Made by a program: the position numbers and the translations under genes. Positions 1 to 10,019 of a stretch of 64,000 nucleotides of DNA are shown piece after piece; position 1 is the first letter of the stretch; each line of letters opens with the position of its first letter. A model generated the notes under the pieces. The model made no database searches, was not told the DNA's origin, and was given only the letters and a program-made list of their open reading frames with translations. The stretch spans positions 1 to 64,000 of the forward strand of contig NZ_VCKX01000014.1 in NCBI RefSeq assembly GCF_005889725.1, given 5' to 3'. The DNA is from Nonomuraea zeae. GTDB lineage: Bacteria > Actinomycetota > Actinomycetes > Streptosporangiales > Streptosporangiaceae.

Positions 1-19
1 AGATGTGTATAAGAGACAG
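1..19. other. Sequencing adapter remnant (Nextera/Tn5 mosaic end)
   Basis: The first 19 bases, agatgtgtataagagacag, are identical to the Tn5 mosaic end used in Nextera tagmentation libraries. The sequence sits exactly at the contig edge and interrupts a coding region without a biological boundary. It is untrimmed library adapter, not genome; true sequence begins at base 20. Confidence 0.96.
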
Positions 20-2293
20 GTGCTGGGAGCTGAACCACGACGACGGCTCGGGCGCCGCGGGAGCGCCGTCCAGCGACGGGTGCCCGAAGGAGGGCGCGGG
101 CGGCGGGCCCTGCCTCGGCACCTGCACGCGCGGCTGGCGGACGGGCAGCCCGCCGGTCTGGGGGTGGCGCGCGGGCGACGGACCGGCCTGCGGCTGGCGG
201 GCGGACAGCCCGCTCGCCTGCGGCTGGCGCGTGGGCAGTGCGCCGGGCTGGGCACCGGGCAGTGCGCCGGGCTGGGCACCGGGCTGGACGCCGAGCTGGG
301 CACCGGACTGCGCGCCGCGGGCCGGCATCGTGCCCGGCACCGCCGTGAGCAGCATGGGCGGCACCAGCACCATGGCGGTCAGCCCGCCGATGTCCTGGCG
401 GCGCAGCTGGACCCTGATGTTGTGCCGCAGGGCGAGCCGGCCGACCACGAACAGGCCCATGCGCCGCGACACCGACACGTCCACGACGGGCGGGTTGGCC
501 AGCCGCCAGTTGGCCTCCGACAGCTCCTCCGGGGTCATGCCGATCCCGTGGTCGGTGACCGACAGCATGAGGCTGCCGCCGTCGATGCGGCTGTCGGAGA
601 TGATGACCTTGGTGTCGCGCGAGGAGAACGAGACCGCGTTCTCGATCAGCTCGGCCATCAGGTGCACCACGTCGGTGACGGCCTGGCCGGCGATGGCGAT
701 GTCCGAGTGGACCTGGATGCTGACCCGGTCGTAGCTCTCGACCTCGCCGAGCGCCGCGCGCACGATGTCCATCAGCTCGACCGGCTCGCTCCACTTGCGC
801 GCGGCCTCCTGGCCGGCCAGGACGAGGAGGTTCTCGCTGTTGCGCCGCATGCGGGTGGCCAGGTGGTCGAGCTTGAACAGGTCGCCGAGCCTGGTGTCGT
901 CGCGCTCGCCGACCTCCAGCTTCTCGATCAGCGAGAGCTGCCGCTCGACCAGCGTCTGGCTGCGCCTGGACAGGTTGACGAACATGGCGTTGACGTTCGA
1001 GCGCAGCCGGGCCTCGTCGCCCGCCAGCCGCACGGCCTCGCGGTGCACCTCGTCGAAGGCGCGCGCGACCTCGCCCACCTCGTCCTTCGAGAAGATCCCG
1101 ATGGGCGGCACCTCGGCGTTGACCGCGCCGTCCCGCGACTCGCGCAGGTGCTGCACGAAGTCCGGCAGCCGCCGGCCCGCGATCTCCAGCGCCTCACCGC
1201 GCAGGCGGCGCAGGGGTCGCACGAGCGACCTGGCCACGCCGGTGGTGATCAGCAGGACCGCGACGAGCAGCGCGAGCACGGCGATGGCGGTCACGAACGC
1301 GCGCTGCCGCTCGTCGGCGCTGAGCGCCTCGCTGCGGGCCACGATGCCCTGCGCCTGGCGTTCCTCGACCTTGCGCATGGAGTCGACGACCACGGCGGCC
1401 GCGTCGAACCACTCCTTGGCGTCGTCGGGCCTGGCCAGGTCGAGGCGGCGCAGCGGCAGCCCGTTGGCGGCCCTGATCAGCACGAGCTCGCGCAGGAACA
1501 GCAGGCGGTCGGCGGATCTGCCGTTGACGGTCTCGTCGAAGAAGCGGCGCTCCTCGGCGGTGGCCTCGGCGGCGAAGCCCTTGCGCTCGCCGGCCTCCCT
1601 GGCCTGCTCGCCGAGGAAGCGCTTGAGCTGGTCCTGGTCGAAAGCCCCCTCGACGAGCACCGTGGTGATCAGCGCCTGCTGGTAGGAGAGGCTCTCCTTG
1701 GCGCGGGCCAGCCCGTCGAGCATGCGGGTCTGCCGGAACAGCTCGTCGTCCGCGCTGCCCTTGATCAGCTCGGTGTGGACGGAGAGCAGGTCGCCGATCA
1801 CCGTCGTGTAGAGCTCGACCGCGGGTCCGGCCAGCAGGTTGGCGTCGAGCGCCTGCTTGCGCAGGCCGGCCAGGTCGTCCAGGCGGCTGAGCATGTTCTC
1901 GATCTGGTCCGCGGTACGGCCGCTCGACTCGGTCAGCAGCTGTTGCGCGATGCCGCGTACCTGCTTGATCGACAGGTCCACCTGGGCCATGTGCGCCTGC
2001 ACGCCGGCCAGGCCGTCGGCGGGCCGGTTCCGCGCGATGTACCAGGAGGTCCTGGCCCGCTCGGTGGACACCAGGTGCGTGAGCTCGCCCAGCTCGGCGG
2101 ACAGGCGCGCGAACTGGTTGGTACGCGCGTAGTCGCCCGCCGCGGACGTGGAGGCGAGCACCTGGATGCCGCCGAGCAGCACCGCGGCGGCCGTCGGGAT
2201 CAGGATGAGGGCGACGAGGCGCGCGCGGACGCGCCAATTGCGCAGCCGCCAGCCGCTCTGGCCGGCCTGCCTCTCACCCAGCTCTGTACTCAC
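20..2293 (-). CDS. Nitrate/nitrite-sensing-type sensor histidine kinase, conservon CvnA-like (3' end missing)
   Basis: A membrane sensor kinase of the actinobacterial conservon type; 758 codons are visible and the C-terminus is lost at the contig edge. The order is a short basic N-terminus, a membrane segment near residues 25-45, an extracytoplasmic helical NIT-like region, a second membrane segment near 331-355, HAMP, a helix with LFKLDHLATRMRRN near 474, and a HATPase_c domain with N-box MAELIENA near 548 and DHGIGM near 577. The tail is rich in Pro, Gln, Gly and Ala, as in cvnA at 13843-16926, to which it is clearly paralogous. The start is GTG at 2293, giving STELGERQ. Roadblock, DUF742 and GTPase partners would be expected beyond the contig edge. 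The ligand is unknown; nitrate sensing is only a family name. Confidence 0.85.
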
Positions 2294-2637
2294 CGAACAC
2301 ACCTCGCCCGAATCGGCGTATATGAGAGGGGCTGTGCCCCTTGGGGGGAAATCAGTAAGTGCCGGTAATTGGAACACATCCCATGGCTGGTGGCCAACCG
2401 AACATAACGCGACAAATTTAGAGTGGTGTGACTCCTGGGAAGAGAACCTGGGGCTCCATGCTGCCATGATCTCTGGTGCGAAATAAACCCCCATCACGCG
2501 TCATGTCCACTTATGGGCGATTAGCGCGTTCCAAACGCATAACACCAGAGGAGCACCCAGATCTCTGGACGGTCACAGCGTTGAGATTCTCGTTATTCAC
2601 GACATATGTTGAGCCACGGCAAAACGAGGAGGCGAGT
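2294..2637. promoter_or_regulatory. Divergent promoter region between kinase and betaine transporter
   Basis: This 344-base gap separates two divergent genes and is more AT-rich than its surroundings. It contains a GC hairpin (GGGGC-tgt-GCCCC, about 2328-2340) close to the kinase start and a small palindrome CCAGA-TC-TCTGG near 2560. AT-rich stretches around 2400-2420 and 2580-2610 are plausible promoter cores. No open frame with a convincing ribosome site is visible. The assignment as regulatory DNA is inference. Confidence 0.5.
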
Positions 2638-3693
2638 GTGCGGGATTCTCCCGACAGCGCGGCTATCACCGTTCAGGGCCTTTGGAAGATCTTCGGATCC
2701 AGGGCACAAAAGGTGCTGGACAGCGAGGACAAGCAACTCGAACAGGCCGCGCTGAGAGAGAAGACCGGGTGCACCGCCGCCGTCAGGGACGTGAGCTTCG
2801 AGGTACACCCCGGCGAGGTCTTCGTCGTCATGGGTTTGTCGGGCAGCGGCAAGTCCACCCTCGTCCGCTGCCTCACCCGGCTCATCGAGCCCAGCGCCGG
2901 CGAGATCAGGATCGGCGGCGAGGACATCCGCGGCGCCTCCCCCGCGCGGCTCCGCGAGATCCGCCGGCACCGGGTCAGCATGGTCTTCCAGCACTTCGGC
3001 CTGCTTCCGCACCGCAAGGTGATCGACAACGTCGCGTACGGGCTGGAGATCCAGGGCACCGCCAGGGCGCCCAGGCACGCCCGCGCGGCCGAGATCCTCT
3101 CGCTCGTCGGCCTCGACGGATACGCCGACGCCTATCCCGACCAGCTCTCCGGCGGCATGCAGCAGCGGGTCGGCCTGGCCCGCGCGCTGGCCGTGGAGCC
3201 GGAGGTGATGCTGTTCGACGAGCCGTTCAGCGCGCTCGACCCGCTGATCAGGCGGGACATGCAGGCCGAGGTGATCCGCCTGCACCGGGAAGTCGGCAAG
3301 ACGATGGTGTTCATCACCCACGACCTGTCCGAGGCGCTCAAGCTGGGCGAGCGGATCGCGATCATGCGGGCGGGCTCGATCGTGCAGCTCGGCACGGCGG
3401 AGGAGCTGGTGGGCGCGCCGGCCGACGACTACGTGGCCGACTTCGTCCGCGACGTGCCCAGGAGCCACGTGCTGACCCTGCGCTGGATCTGCCGCGACCC
3501 CGAGCCCGGCGAGCCGCTGGACGGCCCCGTGCTGCCGGTCACCACCGTCATCAAGGACGCCATCGCCGCCTCGTCGGCCTCCTCCCGCCCGATCAGGGTC
3601 GTGGACGGTGACGAGCTGGCGGGCGTCGTGGACCGCGTGGACCTGCTCTCCTTCCTGTCGGGACAAGACGTCTCCGCGCGGGCCACGGCATGA
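2638..3693 (+). CDS. proV: Glycine betaine/choline-type ABC transporter ATP-binding protein (ProV/OpuAA)
   Basis: This ATPase energises uptake of quaternary amines such as glycine betaine or choline. The 351-residue protein has Walker [10 protein letters not shown], the ABC signature [15 protein letters not shown], Walker [13 protein letters not shown] and the switch His in FITHDL. The N-terminal extension with [12 protein letters not shown] and the C-terminal CBS-like stretch ([20 protein letters not shown]) are typical of the ProV/OpuAA branch, where the CBS part senses ionic strength. GTG 2638 follows a strong GAGGAGG site and excludes an upstream extension that lacks similarity. Its stop overlaps the permease start in ATGA. 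The exact substrate is not readable from sequence. Confidence 0.93.
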   Translation: MRDSPDSAAITVQGLWKIFGSRAQKVLDSEDKQLEQAALREKTGCTAAVRDVSFEVHPGEVFVVMGLSGSGKSTLVRCLTRLIEPSAGEIRIGGEDIRGASPARLREIRRHRVSMVFQHFGLLPHRKVIDNVAYGLEIQGTARAPRHARAAEILSLVGLDGYADAYPDQLSGGMQQRVGLARALAVEPEVMLFDEPFSALDPLIRRDMQAEVIRLHREVGKTMVFITHDLSEALKLGERIAIMRAGSIVQLGTAEELVGAPADDYVADFVRDVPRSHVLTLRWICRDPEPGEPLDGPVLPVTTVIKDAIAASSASSRPIRVVDGDELAGVVDRVDLLSFLSGQDVSARATA

Positions 3694-5603
3694 GCAGCGC
3701 CGCCGTCAGCGCTCCGTCCGGGCTCCGGTTGCCGAGATGGGCGGCCCCGGCCGGCGCGGCGGTGCTGTTCGCGGTGGCGTACCTGGTCTTCCGCGGCACC
3801 GGCACGCTGCCGCACGACAAGGAGGCGCCGCAGTTCCTGGCCGTCACGGACCTGCGCGAGTGGATCGACGACCACCGCAACGACAACCCGCTCTTCCTGT
3901 ACTTCCTCAACTACATCCGGCTCTTCGTGGGCGGGCTCTACGACCTGTTCCAGAGCGTCCTGTACGCGCTCGGCTGGCCGGGCATCACCGGCGTCATGGG
4001 CGCGCTGGGCTGGCTGGCCGGCGGCTGGCGGATCGCGCTGCTGGCCGTAGGCGGGGTGAGCGCGTTCGGGGCGCTCGGGCTGTGGCAGTCGAGCGTCGAC
4101 ACCCTGGCCCTGGTCTCGGTCGCGGTGCTGCTGTCGCTGGCGATCGGGATCCCGATCGGCATCTGGGCCGGGTTGTCGCGGCGGGCGGGCAAGGTGGTCA
4201 CGCCGGTCCTGGACGTCATGCAGATCATGCCGACGTTCGCGTACCTGGCGCCGCTCGCGCTGTTCTTCCACATCGGCGCGCCGGCCGGGGCCATCGCCAC
4301 GATGATCTACTCGATCCCGCCCGCCATCCGCATCACCGCGCTGGCCATCTCGGAGGTCTCGCCCACGGCGGTCGAGGCGTCCTCGTCCCTGGGCGCGACG
4401 GGCAGGCAGACGCTCTTCAAGGTGTACCTGCCGCTGGCCAGGTCCACGATGGCGCTGGCGGTGAACCAGACCATCATGATGGCCCTGTCCATGGTCGTCA
4501 TCGCGAACCTGATCTCGGCGCCTGGGCTGGGCGGAGACATCATCCGCGGCCTGTCGCGGGCGCAGGTGGGCATCATGCTCCCGGCTGGCGTGGCCATCGT
4601 GATCATGGCCGTGGTGCTCGACCGGATGATGATGTCGGTCGCCCGCAAGGAGCTGCACGTCAAGCGCGGCCGGGCCGATCTCGCCGCGGCGGGCGTGCTG
4701 GCCGCCGCCGGGCTCGCGCTCATCCCCGTGCTGCCCGCCGCCTGGCCGGAGAGCCTCACGGTCAACCTCGTCGCCGAGGTGAACGACGTCGTCCGCTGGG
4801 CCGAGACCAACTGGTTCACGGTCACCACGTTCATCAAGGACGTCACCTCCCACGCCCTGCTCAACCCGCTGGAAGCGCTGCTGACCTCGGCCCCCTGGTG
4901 GCTCGTCGCGCTCGCGGTCCTGGCCCTGGCCTGGCGGGTCAGCGGCCTGCGCCCGGCGCTGACGGCGCTGGCCTGCCTGCTGGCGATCGCGGCGCTCGGC
5001 GTCTGGGAGCACGCCATGCAGACGATGACCACGGTCACCGTCGCGGTGCTGGTCACCCTGCTCATCGGTTTGGTGCTCGGCGTGGCCGCGGCCCGCTCGC
5101 CGCGTTACTCGGCGATCCAGCGGCCGATACTCGACGCCGCCCAGACCATGCCCGCCTTCGTCTACCTGCTGCCGGCGCTGGCGCTGTTCGAGACCACCAG
5201 GTTCACCGCGATCTTCGCCTCGATCATCTACGCCGTGCCGCCCGTCGTGCGCCTGGTGGAGGACGGCATCAAGGCCGTGCCCGCCACGGTCGTGGAGGCG
5301 GCCGCCTCGGCCGGCTCGACCTCGGGCCAGCTCCTGTGGAAGGTGCAGCTGCCGATGGCCAGGCGGGCCATCCTGCTGGCCGCCAACCAGGGCATCGTGA
5401 TGACGCTGGCCATGGTCGTCGTCGGCGGCCTGGTCGGGGCCGGCGCGCTCGGCTACGACGTGGTCGTCGGGTTCTCCCAGCGCACCGACTTCGGCATGGG
5501 CTTCGTGGCCGGCATCGCGACCGTGCTGCTCGGAGTCATGCTCGACCGCATCACGCAGGGCGCCGACAGGCGCCCTTCCCCCCGAAAGAGGAAGTTCACA
5601 TGA
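3690..5603 (+). CDS. proW: Betaine/choline ABC transporter permease with two fused permease domains (ProW/OpuAB)
   Basis: Membrane component of the quaternary-amine importer. At 637 residues it is about twice the usual ProW length because two BPD_transp_1 domains are fused. The first, near residues 130-310, carries [21 protein letters not shown]; the second, near 460-620, carries [22 protein letters not shown]. These are the EAA loops that dock on the ATPase. The protein may therefore supply both halves of the translocation pore as one chain, unlike the usual homodimer. Start and stop overlap proV and the binding-protein gene, so the three are translationally coupled. Confidence 0.92.
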   Translation: MSSAAVSAPSGLRLPRWAAPAGAAVLFAVAYLVFRGTGTLPHDKEAPQFLAVTDLREWIDDHRNDNPLFLYFLNYIRLFVGGLYDLFQSVLYALGWPGITGVMGALGWLAGGWRIALLAVGGVSAFGALGLWQSSVDTLALVSVAVLLSLAIGIPIGIWAGLSRRAGKVVTPVLDVMQIMPTFAYLAPLALFFHIGAPAGAIATMIYSIPPAIRITALAISEVSPTAVEASSSLGATGRQTLFKVYLPLARSTMALAVNQTIMMALSMVVIANLISAPGLGGDIIRGLSRAQVGIMLPAGVAIVIMAVVLDRMMMSVARKELHVKRGRADLAAAGVLAAAGLALIPVLPAAWPESLTVNLVAEVNDVVRWAETNWFTVTTFIKDVTSHALLNPLEALLTSAPWWLVALAVLALAWRVSGLRPALTALACLLAIAALGVWEHAMQTMTTVTVAVLVTLLIGLVLGVAAARSPRYSAIQRPILDAAQTMPAFVYLLPALALFETTRFTAIFASIIYAVPPVVRLVEDGIKAVPATVVEAAASAGSTSGQLLWKVQLPMARRAILLAANQGIVMTLAMVVVGGLVGAGALGYDVVVGFSQRTDFGMGFVAGIATVLLGVMLDRITQGADRRPSPRKRKFT

Positions 5604-6571
5604 AGATTCGCCTGCTCGCAGGCATGCTGGCACTCGGACTGGCCGCGGCCGGCTGCGGCGGCGCCAAGGTCGAGAGCTCCCCCAGCTCAGCCGCTCCGCA
5701 GGCCGGCGCCAGCAGCGCCGCCGCCACGGGCACCGTGAAGATCGCGATCAACCCGTGGGTCGGATACGAGGCCAGCGCGAACGTCGTCGCATACCTGCTC
5801 AAGAACGAGCTCGGCTACACCGTCGAGCTCCCCGAGATCAAGGAGCAGCTGGCCTGGGAGGGCTTCGAGACCGGCGACGTCGACGTCATCATCGAGAACT
5901 GGGGCCACCCGGACCTGAAGAAGCAGTTCATCGACGAGAAGAAGACCGCGCTGGTGGCGGGCTCGACCGGCAACAAGGGCATCATCGGCTGGTACGTGCC
6001 GAAGTGGATGGCCGACAAGTACCCGGACATCACCGACTACAAGAACCTGAACAAGTACGCCGACCTGTTCAAGACGTCGGAGTCCGGCGGCAAGGGCCAG
6101 CTGCTCGACGGTGACCCCAGCTACGTCACCAACGACGAGGCCCTGGTCAAGAACCTCAAGCTGAACTTCAAGGTCGTCACGGGCGGCAGCGAGGCGGCCC
6201 TGCTCAAGTCCGCCACGCAGGCGCAGGAGCAGCAGAAGGCGCTGCTGTTCTACTTCTGGACGCCCCACTGGATCTTCGACAAGGTGGACCTGGTCCGGGT
6301 CAACCTGCCGGCCTGGACCGAGGGCTGCGACGCCGACCCGAAGAAGGTGGCCTGCGACTACCCCGAGATGGACCTCGACAAGATCGTGAGCAAGAAGTTC
6401 GCCGACACCGGCGGCAAGGCCTACGAGCTGGTCAAGAGCTTCAACTGGACCAACGAGGACCAGAACGCCGTCGCCAACGACATGACCAACAACGGCATGA
6501 CGGGCGAACAGGCCGCCAAGAAGTGGGTCGAGGCCAACACCGCCAAGTGGCAGGCCTGGATTCCCAAGTGA
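5600..6571 (+). CDS. proX: Betaine/choline-binding lipoprotein, copy 1 (ProX/OpuAC family)
   Basis: Substrate-binding lipoprotein that delivers a quaternary amine to the proW/proV importer at the outer face of the membrane. The 323-residue protein starts with a lipoprotein signal ending in lipobox LAAAGC, followed by a Ser/Ala-rich linker and an OpuAC-type domain ([53 protein letters not shown]). Conserved Trp and Tyr residues could form the aromatic cage typical of betaine binders. ATG 5600 overlaps the proW stop. A very similar second copy follows. Confidence 0.92.
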   Translation: MKIRLLAGMLALGLAAAGCGGAKVESSPSSAAPQAGASSAAATGTVKIAINPWVGYEASANVVAYLLKNELGYTVELPEIKEQLAWEGFETGDVDVIIENWGHPDLKKQFIDEKKTALVAGSTGNKGIIGWYVPKWMADKYPDITDYKNLNKYADLFKTSESGGKGQLLDGDPSYVTNDEALVKNLKLNFKVVTGGSEAALLKSATQAQEQQKALLFYFWTPHWIFDKVDLVRVNLPAWTEGCDADPKKVACDYPEMDLDKIVSKKFADTGGKAYELVKSFNWTNEDQNAVANDMTNNGMTGEQAAKKWVEANTAKWQAWIPK

Positions 6572-6584
6572 CCCCTGCCTGACC

Positions 6585-6609
6585 GCGGCTCCCCCAGGCG
6601 GGGAGCCGC
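6585..6609 (+). terminator. Intercistronic stem-loop between the two binding-protein genes
   Basis: GCGGCTCCCC and GGGGAGCCGC form a perfect 10-bp stem with a 5-base loop. There is no T run, so it is more likely a partial terminator or mRNA-stabilising hairpin after the abundant first binding-protein message than a full stop. That role is inference. Confidence 0.55.
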
Positions 6610-6626
6610 AGTCGCGGAGACCTCTC

Positions 6627-7565
6627 ATGATCCGACACAAGACACTCGCGGGGCCGCTGGTCGCGGCCCTGCTCCTGGCCGCCTGCTCCGCCGAGGAGCC
6701 CTCCTCCACCGCCGGTTCCAAGGGAACCGTCAAGATCGACGTGCATGCCTGGGTGGGGTACGAGGCCCAGGCCGCCGTGCTGGCGTACCTGCTTGAGCAC
6801 GAGCTCGGGTACAAGGTGAACAAGAGGTCCGAGAAGGAGGACCAGTCCTGGAAGGACTTCGAAGCCGGCAAGGTCGATGTGATCGTCGAAAGCTGGGGTC
6901 ACAACGATTGGAAGAAGGAGTTCATCGAGCAGAAGAAAGTGGCGCTGTCGGCGGGCCTCACGGGCAACAAGGGGGTCATCGGCTGGTACGTCCCGGAGTG
7001 GATGGCCAAGAAATATCCTGACATTACGGACTACCGAAACCTGAATAAGTACGCACCCCTCTTCCGGACCGATAAAACCGGAAATGCCGGACAGATCCTG
7101 GACGGCGATCCGACCTTCGTCACCAATGACGAGGCGCTCGTCAAGAATCTGGGGCTGAATTACCAGGTCGTGTACTCGGGCAGCGAGGCCGCGTTGATCA
7201 AGGCGGCCCAGTTCGCGACGAAGAATCGGACGCCGCTGCTCATGTATTTCTACGAACCGCAATGGCTGTTCACCAAGGTCAAACTGGTCAAGATCGCACT
7301 GCCCCCGTACGCCATGGGCTGCGACGACGACCCGGCCAAGGTCGCCTGCGACTACCCGCCGTACCTGCTGGACAAGATCGTCAGCAAGAAGTTCGCCCAG
7401 ACCGGCGGCAAGGCCTACGAGCTGGTCCGCAACTTCAACTGGACCAACGACGACCAGAACGCCGTGGCCGGTGCCATGATCAACGAGAAGCTGACCGCCG
7501 AGCAGGCCGCCAAGCAGTGGGTGGAAGCGAACAAGATCGTGTGGAAGGACTGGATCCCCCGTTGA
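6627..7565 (+). CDS. Betaine/choline-binding lipoprotein, copy 2 (tandem paralog)
   Basis: A second OpuAC-family binding protein of 312 residues with lipobox LLAAC. It aligns with copy 1 along its full length ([56 protein letters not shown]). It probably feeds the same single importer, perhaps with a different substrate preference. About 6860-7260 uses noticeably more AT-ending codons (aaatatcctgacatt, gataaaaccggaaat) than either flank, suggesting a different history for the middle segment. The stop overlaps the TTG start of the next gene. Confidence 0.9.
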   Translation: MIRHKTLAGPLVAALLLAACSAEEPSSTAGSKGTVKIDVHAWVGYEAQAAVLAYLLEHELGYKVNKRSEKEDQSWKDFEAGKVDVIVESWGHNDWKKEFIEQKKVALSAGLTGNKGVIGWYVPEWMAKKYPDITDYRNLNKYAPLFRTDKTGNAGQILDGDPTFVTNDEALVKNLGLNYQVVYSGSEAALIKAAQFATKNRTPLLMYFYEPQWLFTKVKLVKIALPPYAMGCDDDPAKVACDYPPYLLDKIVSKKFAQTGGKAYELVRNFNWTNDDQNAVAGAMINEKLTAEQAAKQWVEANKIVWKDWIPR

Positions 7566-9193
7566 GGTTCGACTACGTCATCGTGGGCGGCGGCTCGGCC
7601 GGCTGCGCCCTGGCCAACCGGCTGAGCGCCGACCCCGCGGTGTCGGTCCTGGTGCTGGAGGCAGGCAGGCCCGACTACCTGTGGGACGTGTTCATCCACA
7701 TGCCGGCCGCGCTGATGTTCCCGATCGGCAGCCGCTTCTACGACTGGAAGTACGAGTCCGAGCCCGAGCCGTTCATGGACCGCCGCCGGATCTACCACGC
7801 CCGCGGAAAGGTGCTCGGCGGCTCCAGCAGCATCAACGGCATGATCTTCCAGCGCGGCAACCCGCTCGACTACGAGCGCTGGGCGGCCGATCCCGGCATG
7901 AAGAGCTGGGACTACGCGCACTGCCTGCCCTACTTCAAGAGGATGGAGACCTGCCTGGCCGAGCCGGGCACGGACTTCCGCGGCGGTGACGGCCCGCTCC
8001 TGCTGGAGCGCGGCCCGGCCCGCGGCCCGCTCTTCGAGGCGTTCTTCGAGGCGGTCCAGCAGGCCGGCCACCCCCTGACCGACGACGTGAACGGCTACCG
8101 CCAGGAGGGCTTCGCCGCCTTCGACCGCAACATCCACCGCGGCCGCCGCCTCAGCGCCGCCCGCGCCTACCTGCACCCGGTACGCCACCGCCGCAACCTC
8201 ACGGTCAAAACCCGCGCCTTCGTCGAGCGGATCCTCTTCGACGGCACCAGGGCGACGGGCGTGCTCTGCGACGGCGAGCGCATCGAGGCCGGCGAGACCA
8301 TCGTGTGCGGCGGCGCCGTCAACTCCCCGCAGCTCCTGCAGCTGTCCGGCGTCGGCCCCCGCGAGCTGCTCGAACCGCTGGGCGTGGAGATGGTCCACGA
8401 CCTGCCGGGCGTGGGCGAGAACCTCCAGGACCACCTGGAGGTCTACGTCCAGCACGCCTGCACGCGGCCGGTCTCGCAGCAGCCGTCCCTGGCCAAGTGG
8501 CGCAGGCCCTTCATCGGCGCCGACTGGCTCTTCCGCAGGCGCGGCCCCGGAGCCACGAACCACTTCGAGGCCGGCGGCTTCATCCGCTCCAACGACGAGG
8601 TGGCCTACCCGAACCTGATGTTCCACTTCCTGCCGATCGCGGTGCGCTACGACGGCTCCGCCCCGGCCGGCGGGCACGGCTACCAGGTCCACATCGGCCC
8701 GATGTACTCCGACGCCCGCGGCTCGGTCCGCATCACCTCGCTCGACCCCAGGCGGAAGCCGGCCCTGCGCTTCAACTACCTGTCCACGGACCAGGACCGC
8801 CGCGAGTGGGTGGAGGCCATCAGGCACGCCAGGGCCATCCTGTCCCAGCCGGCCTGGGCGGACCTGGACGGCGGCGAGCTCTCGCCCGGCCCCGGCGTGC
8901 GTACGGACGAGGAGATCCTGGCCTGGGTGGCCCGCGACGGCGAGACCGCGCTGCACCCGTCGTGCACCTGCAAGATGGGCACCGACGACATGTCCGTGGT
9001 CGATCCGGAGAGCCTGCGCGTGCACGGCCTGGACGGGCTGCGCGTCGTGGACGCCTCGGCCATGCCGTACGTCACGAACGGCAACATCTACGCGCCGGTC
9101 ATGATGCTCGCCGAGAAGGCCGCCGACCTCGTCCTCGGCAACACCCCGCTGCCACCCGAGCCCGTGGAGTTCCACCGCCACGGGCTCGGGTGA
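7562..9193 (+). CDS. betA: Choline dehydrogenase-like GMC oxidoreductase (BetA)
   Basis: FAD-dependent GMC oxidoreductase, probably oxidising choline to betaine aldehyde. The 543-residue protein begins with the dinucleotide fold [19 protein letters not shown], then has GMC signature 1 ([18 protein letters not shown]), signature 2 ([14 protein letters not shown]), the catalytic-His region [10 protein letters not shown] and the C-terminal FAD motif [17 protein letters not shown] 7562 is chosen because the family starts directly with the FAD fold and the codon overlaps the preceding stop, indicating coupling. The betaine transporter upstream supports a choline/betaine role. No betaine aldehyde dehydrogenase is adjacent. 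Confidence 0.9.
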   Translation: MRFDYVIVGGGSAGCALANRLSADPAVSVLVLEAGRPDYLWDVFIHMPAALMFPIGSRFYDWKYESEPEPFMDRRRIYHARGKVLGGSSSINGMIFQRGNPLDYERWAADPGMKSWDYAHCLPYFKRMETCLAEPGTDFRGGDGPLLLERGPARGPLFEAFFEAVQQAGHPLTDDVNGYRQEGFAAFDRNIHRGRRLSAARAYLHPVRHRRNLTVKTRAFVERILFDGTRATGVLCDGERIEAGETIVCGGAVNSPQLLQLSGVGPRELLEPLGVEMVHDLPGVGENLQDHLEVYVQHACTRPVSQQPSLAKWRRPFIGADWLFRRRGPGATNHFEAGGFIRSNDEVAYPNLMFHFLPIAVRYDGSAPAGGHGYQVHIGPMYSDARGSVRITSLDPRRKPALRFNYLSTDQDRREWVEAIRHARAILSQPAWADLDGGELSPGPGVRTDEEILAWVARDGETALHPSCTCKMGTDDMSVVDPESLRVHGLDGLRVVDASAMPYVTNGNIYAPVMMLAEKAADLVLGNTPLPPEPVEFHRHGLG

Positions 9194-9200
9194 GCCTGGC

Positions 9201-10019
9201 TCACCGGTCGAGGCGCTGGTAGCGGCGCACCGACAGGACGAAGAACACGACCGTGATCGCGACCGGCCAGAGCACGGCCATCAGCACCGCGTGCTGGGCC
9301 ACCCACGAGTCCCCGCCCCACCCGGGATTGCCGAACAGCTCCCTGGTGGCGGCGACCGTGGACGACAGCGGGTTCCACTCCGAGATCGCGCCCAGCCAGC
9401 CGGGCATGGTGCCGGGGGCGACGAAGGCGTTCGACAGGAACCCGATGGGGAACTCCAGCGTCTGCACCGCCACCACCGCGCCCGGGTCCTTGGCGAGCAG
9501 GCCCAGGTACATGCCCATCCAGAGCAGGGAGAAGCGCAGGAGCAGCAGCAGGCCCACCGCGCCCAGCGCGCCCGTCAGCGTGGCGGGCCGCCAGCCGATC
9601 GCCAGCCCGCAGGCCAGCAGCCCGGCCAGGACGAGCACCGAGTTGAGCAGGTCGGCGATCGCCCGGCCGATCAGGACGGCCGAAGGGGCCATGGGCATCG
9701 AGCGGAAGCGGTCGGTGACGCCCTTGGCGGCGTCGGTGGTGACGGCGACCATGGTGGCGCTCAGCCCGAAGAGCATCGTCATGCCGTACATGCCGGGCAT
9801 GAGGAACGCGAAGTAGTCCGCCCCTGCGGGCACCTTCACCGCGCCGCCGAACAGGTAGCCGAACGCCAGGGTGATCACGATGGGGAAGACCACCCCGAAC
9901 ACCACCGTCATGGGCTGGTTGGCCCAGTGCATGAGGTCGCGACGGGCGACCGTCCATCCGTCGGCCAGCGCCCATCTCAGCCGCGTGGCCGGGCCGTCCT
10001 GAAGGGTCATGGTGGTCAT
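9201..10019 (-). CDS. ABC-2 type exporter permease (DrrB-like)
   Basis: Membrane half of a drug-export type ABC transporter, 272 residues with about six hydrophobic segments and the ABC-2 pattern (GYLFGGAVKVPAG, LIGRAIADLLNSVLVLAGLL, LSNAFVAPGTMPGWL). ATG 10019 overlaps the ATPase stop (ATGA). The partner ATPase and the divergent TetR gene indicate an inducible efflux pump. The substrate cannot be deduced. It ends 7 bases from the convergent betA stop. Confidence 0.88.
   Translation of the reverse strand: MTTMTLQDGPATRLRWALADGWTVARRDLMHWANQPMTVVFGVVFPIVITLAFGYLFGGAVKVPAGADYFAFLMPGMYGMTMLFGLSATMVAVTTDAAKGVTDRFRSMPMAPSAVLIGRAIADLLNSVLVLAGLLACGLAIGWRPATLTGALGAVGLLLLLRFSLLWMGMYLGLLAKDPGAVVAVQTLEFPIGFLSNAFVAPGTMPGWLGAISEWNPLSSTVAATRELFGNPGWGGDSWVAQHAVLMAVLWPVAITVVFFVLSVRRYQRLDR

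Noticed and set aside
5-2368. Long open frame on the plus strand opposite the first sensor kinase
   Set aside because: It is a high-GC antisense shadow that starts in adapter sequence. Its translation is Arg/Ala/Gly/His-rich with no domain, while the minus strand has clear HAMP and HATPase motifs.
3429-5633. A 734-codon minus-strand frame opposite proW
   Set aside because: Antisense shadow; His/Asp/Arg/Gly-rich and without domains, whereas proW has matched EAA loops.
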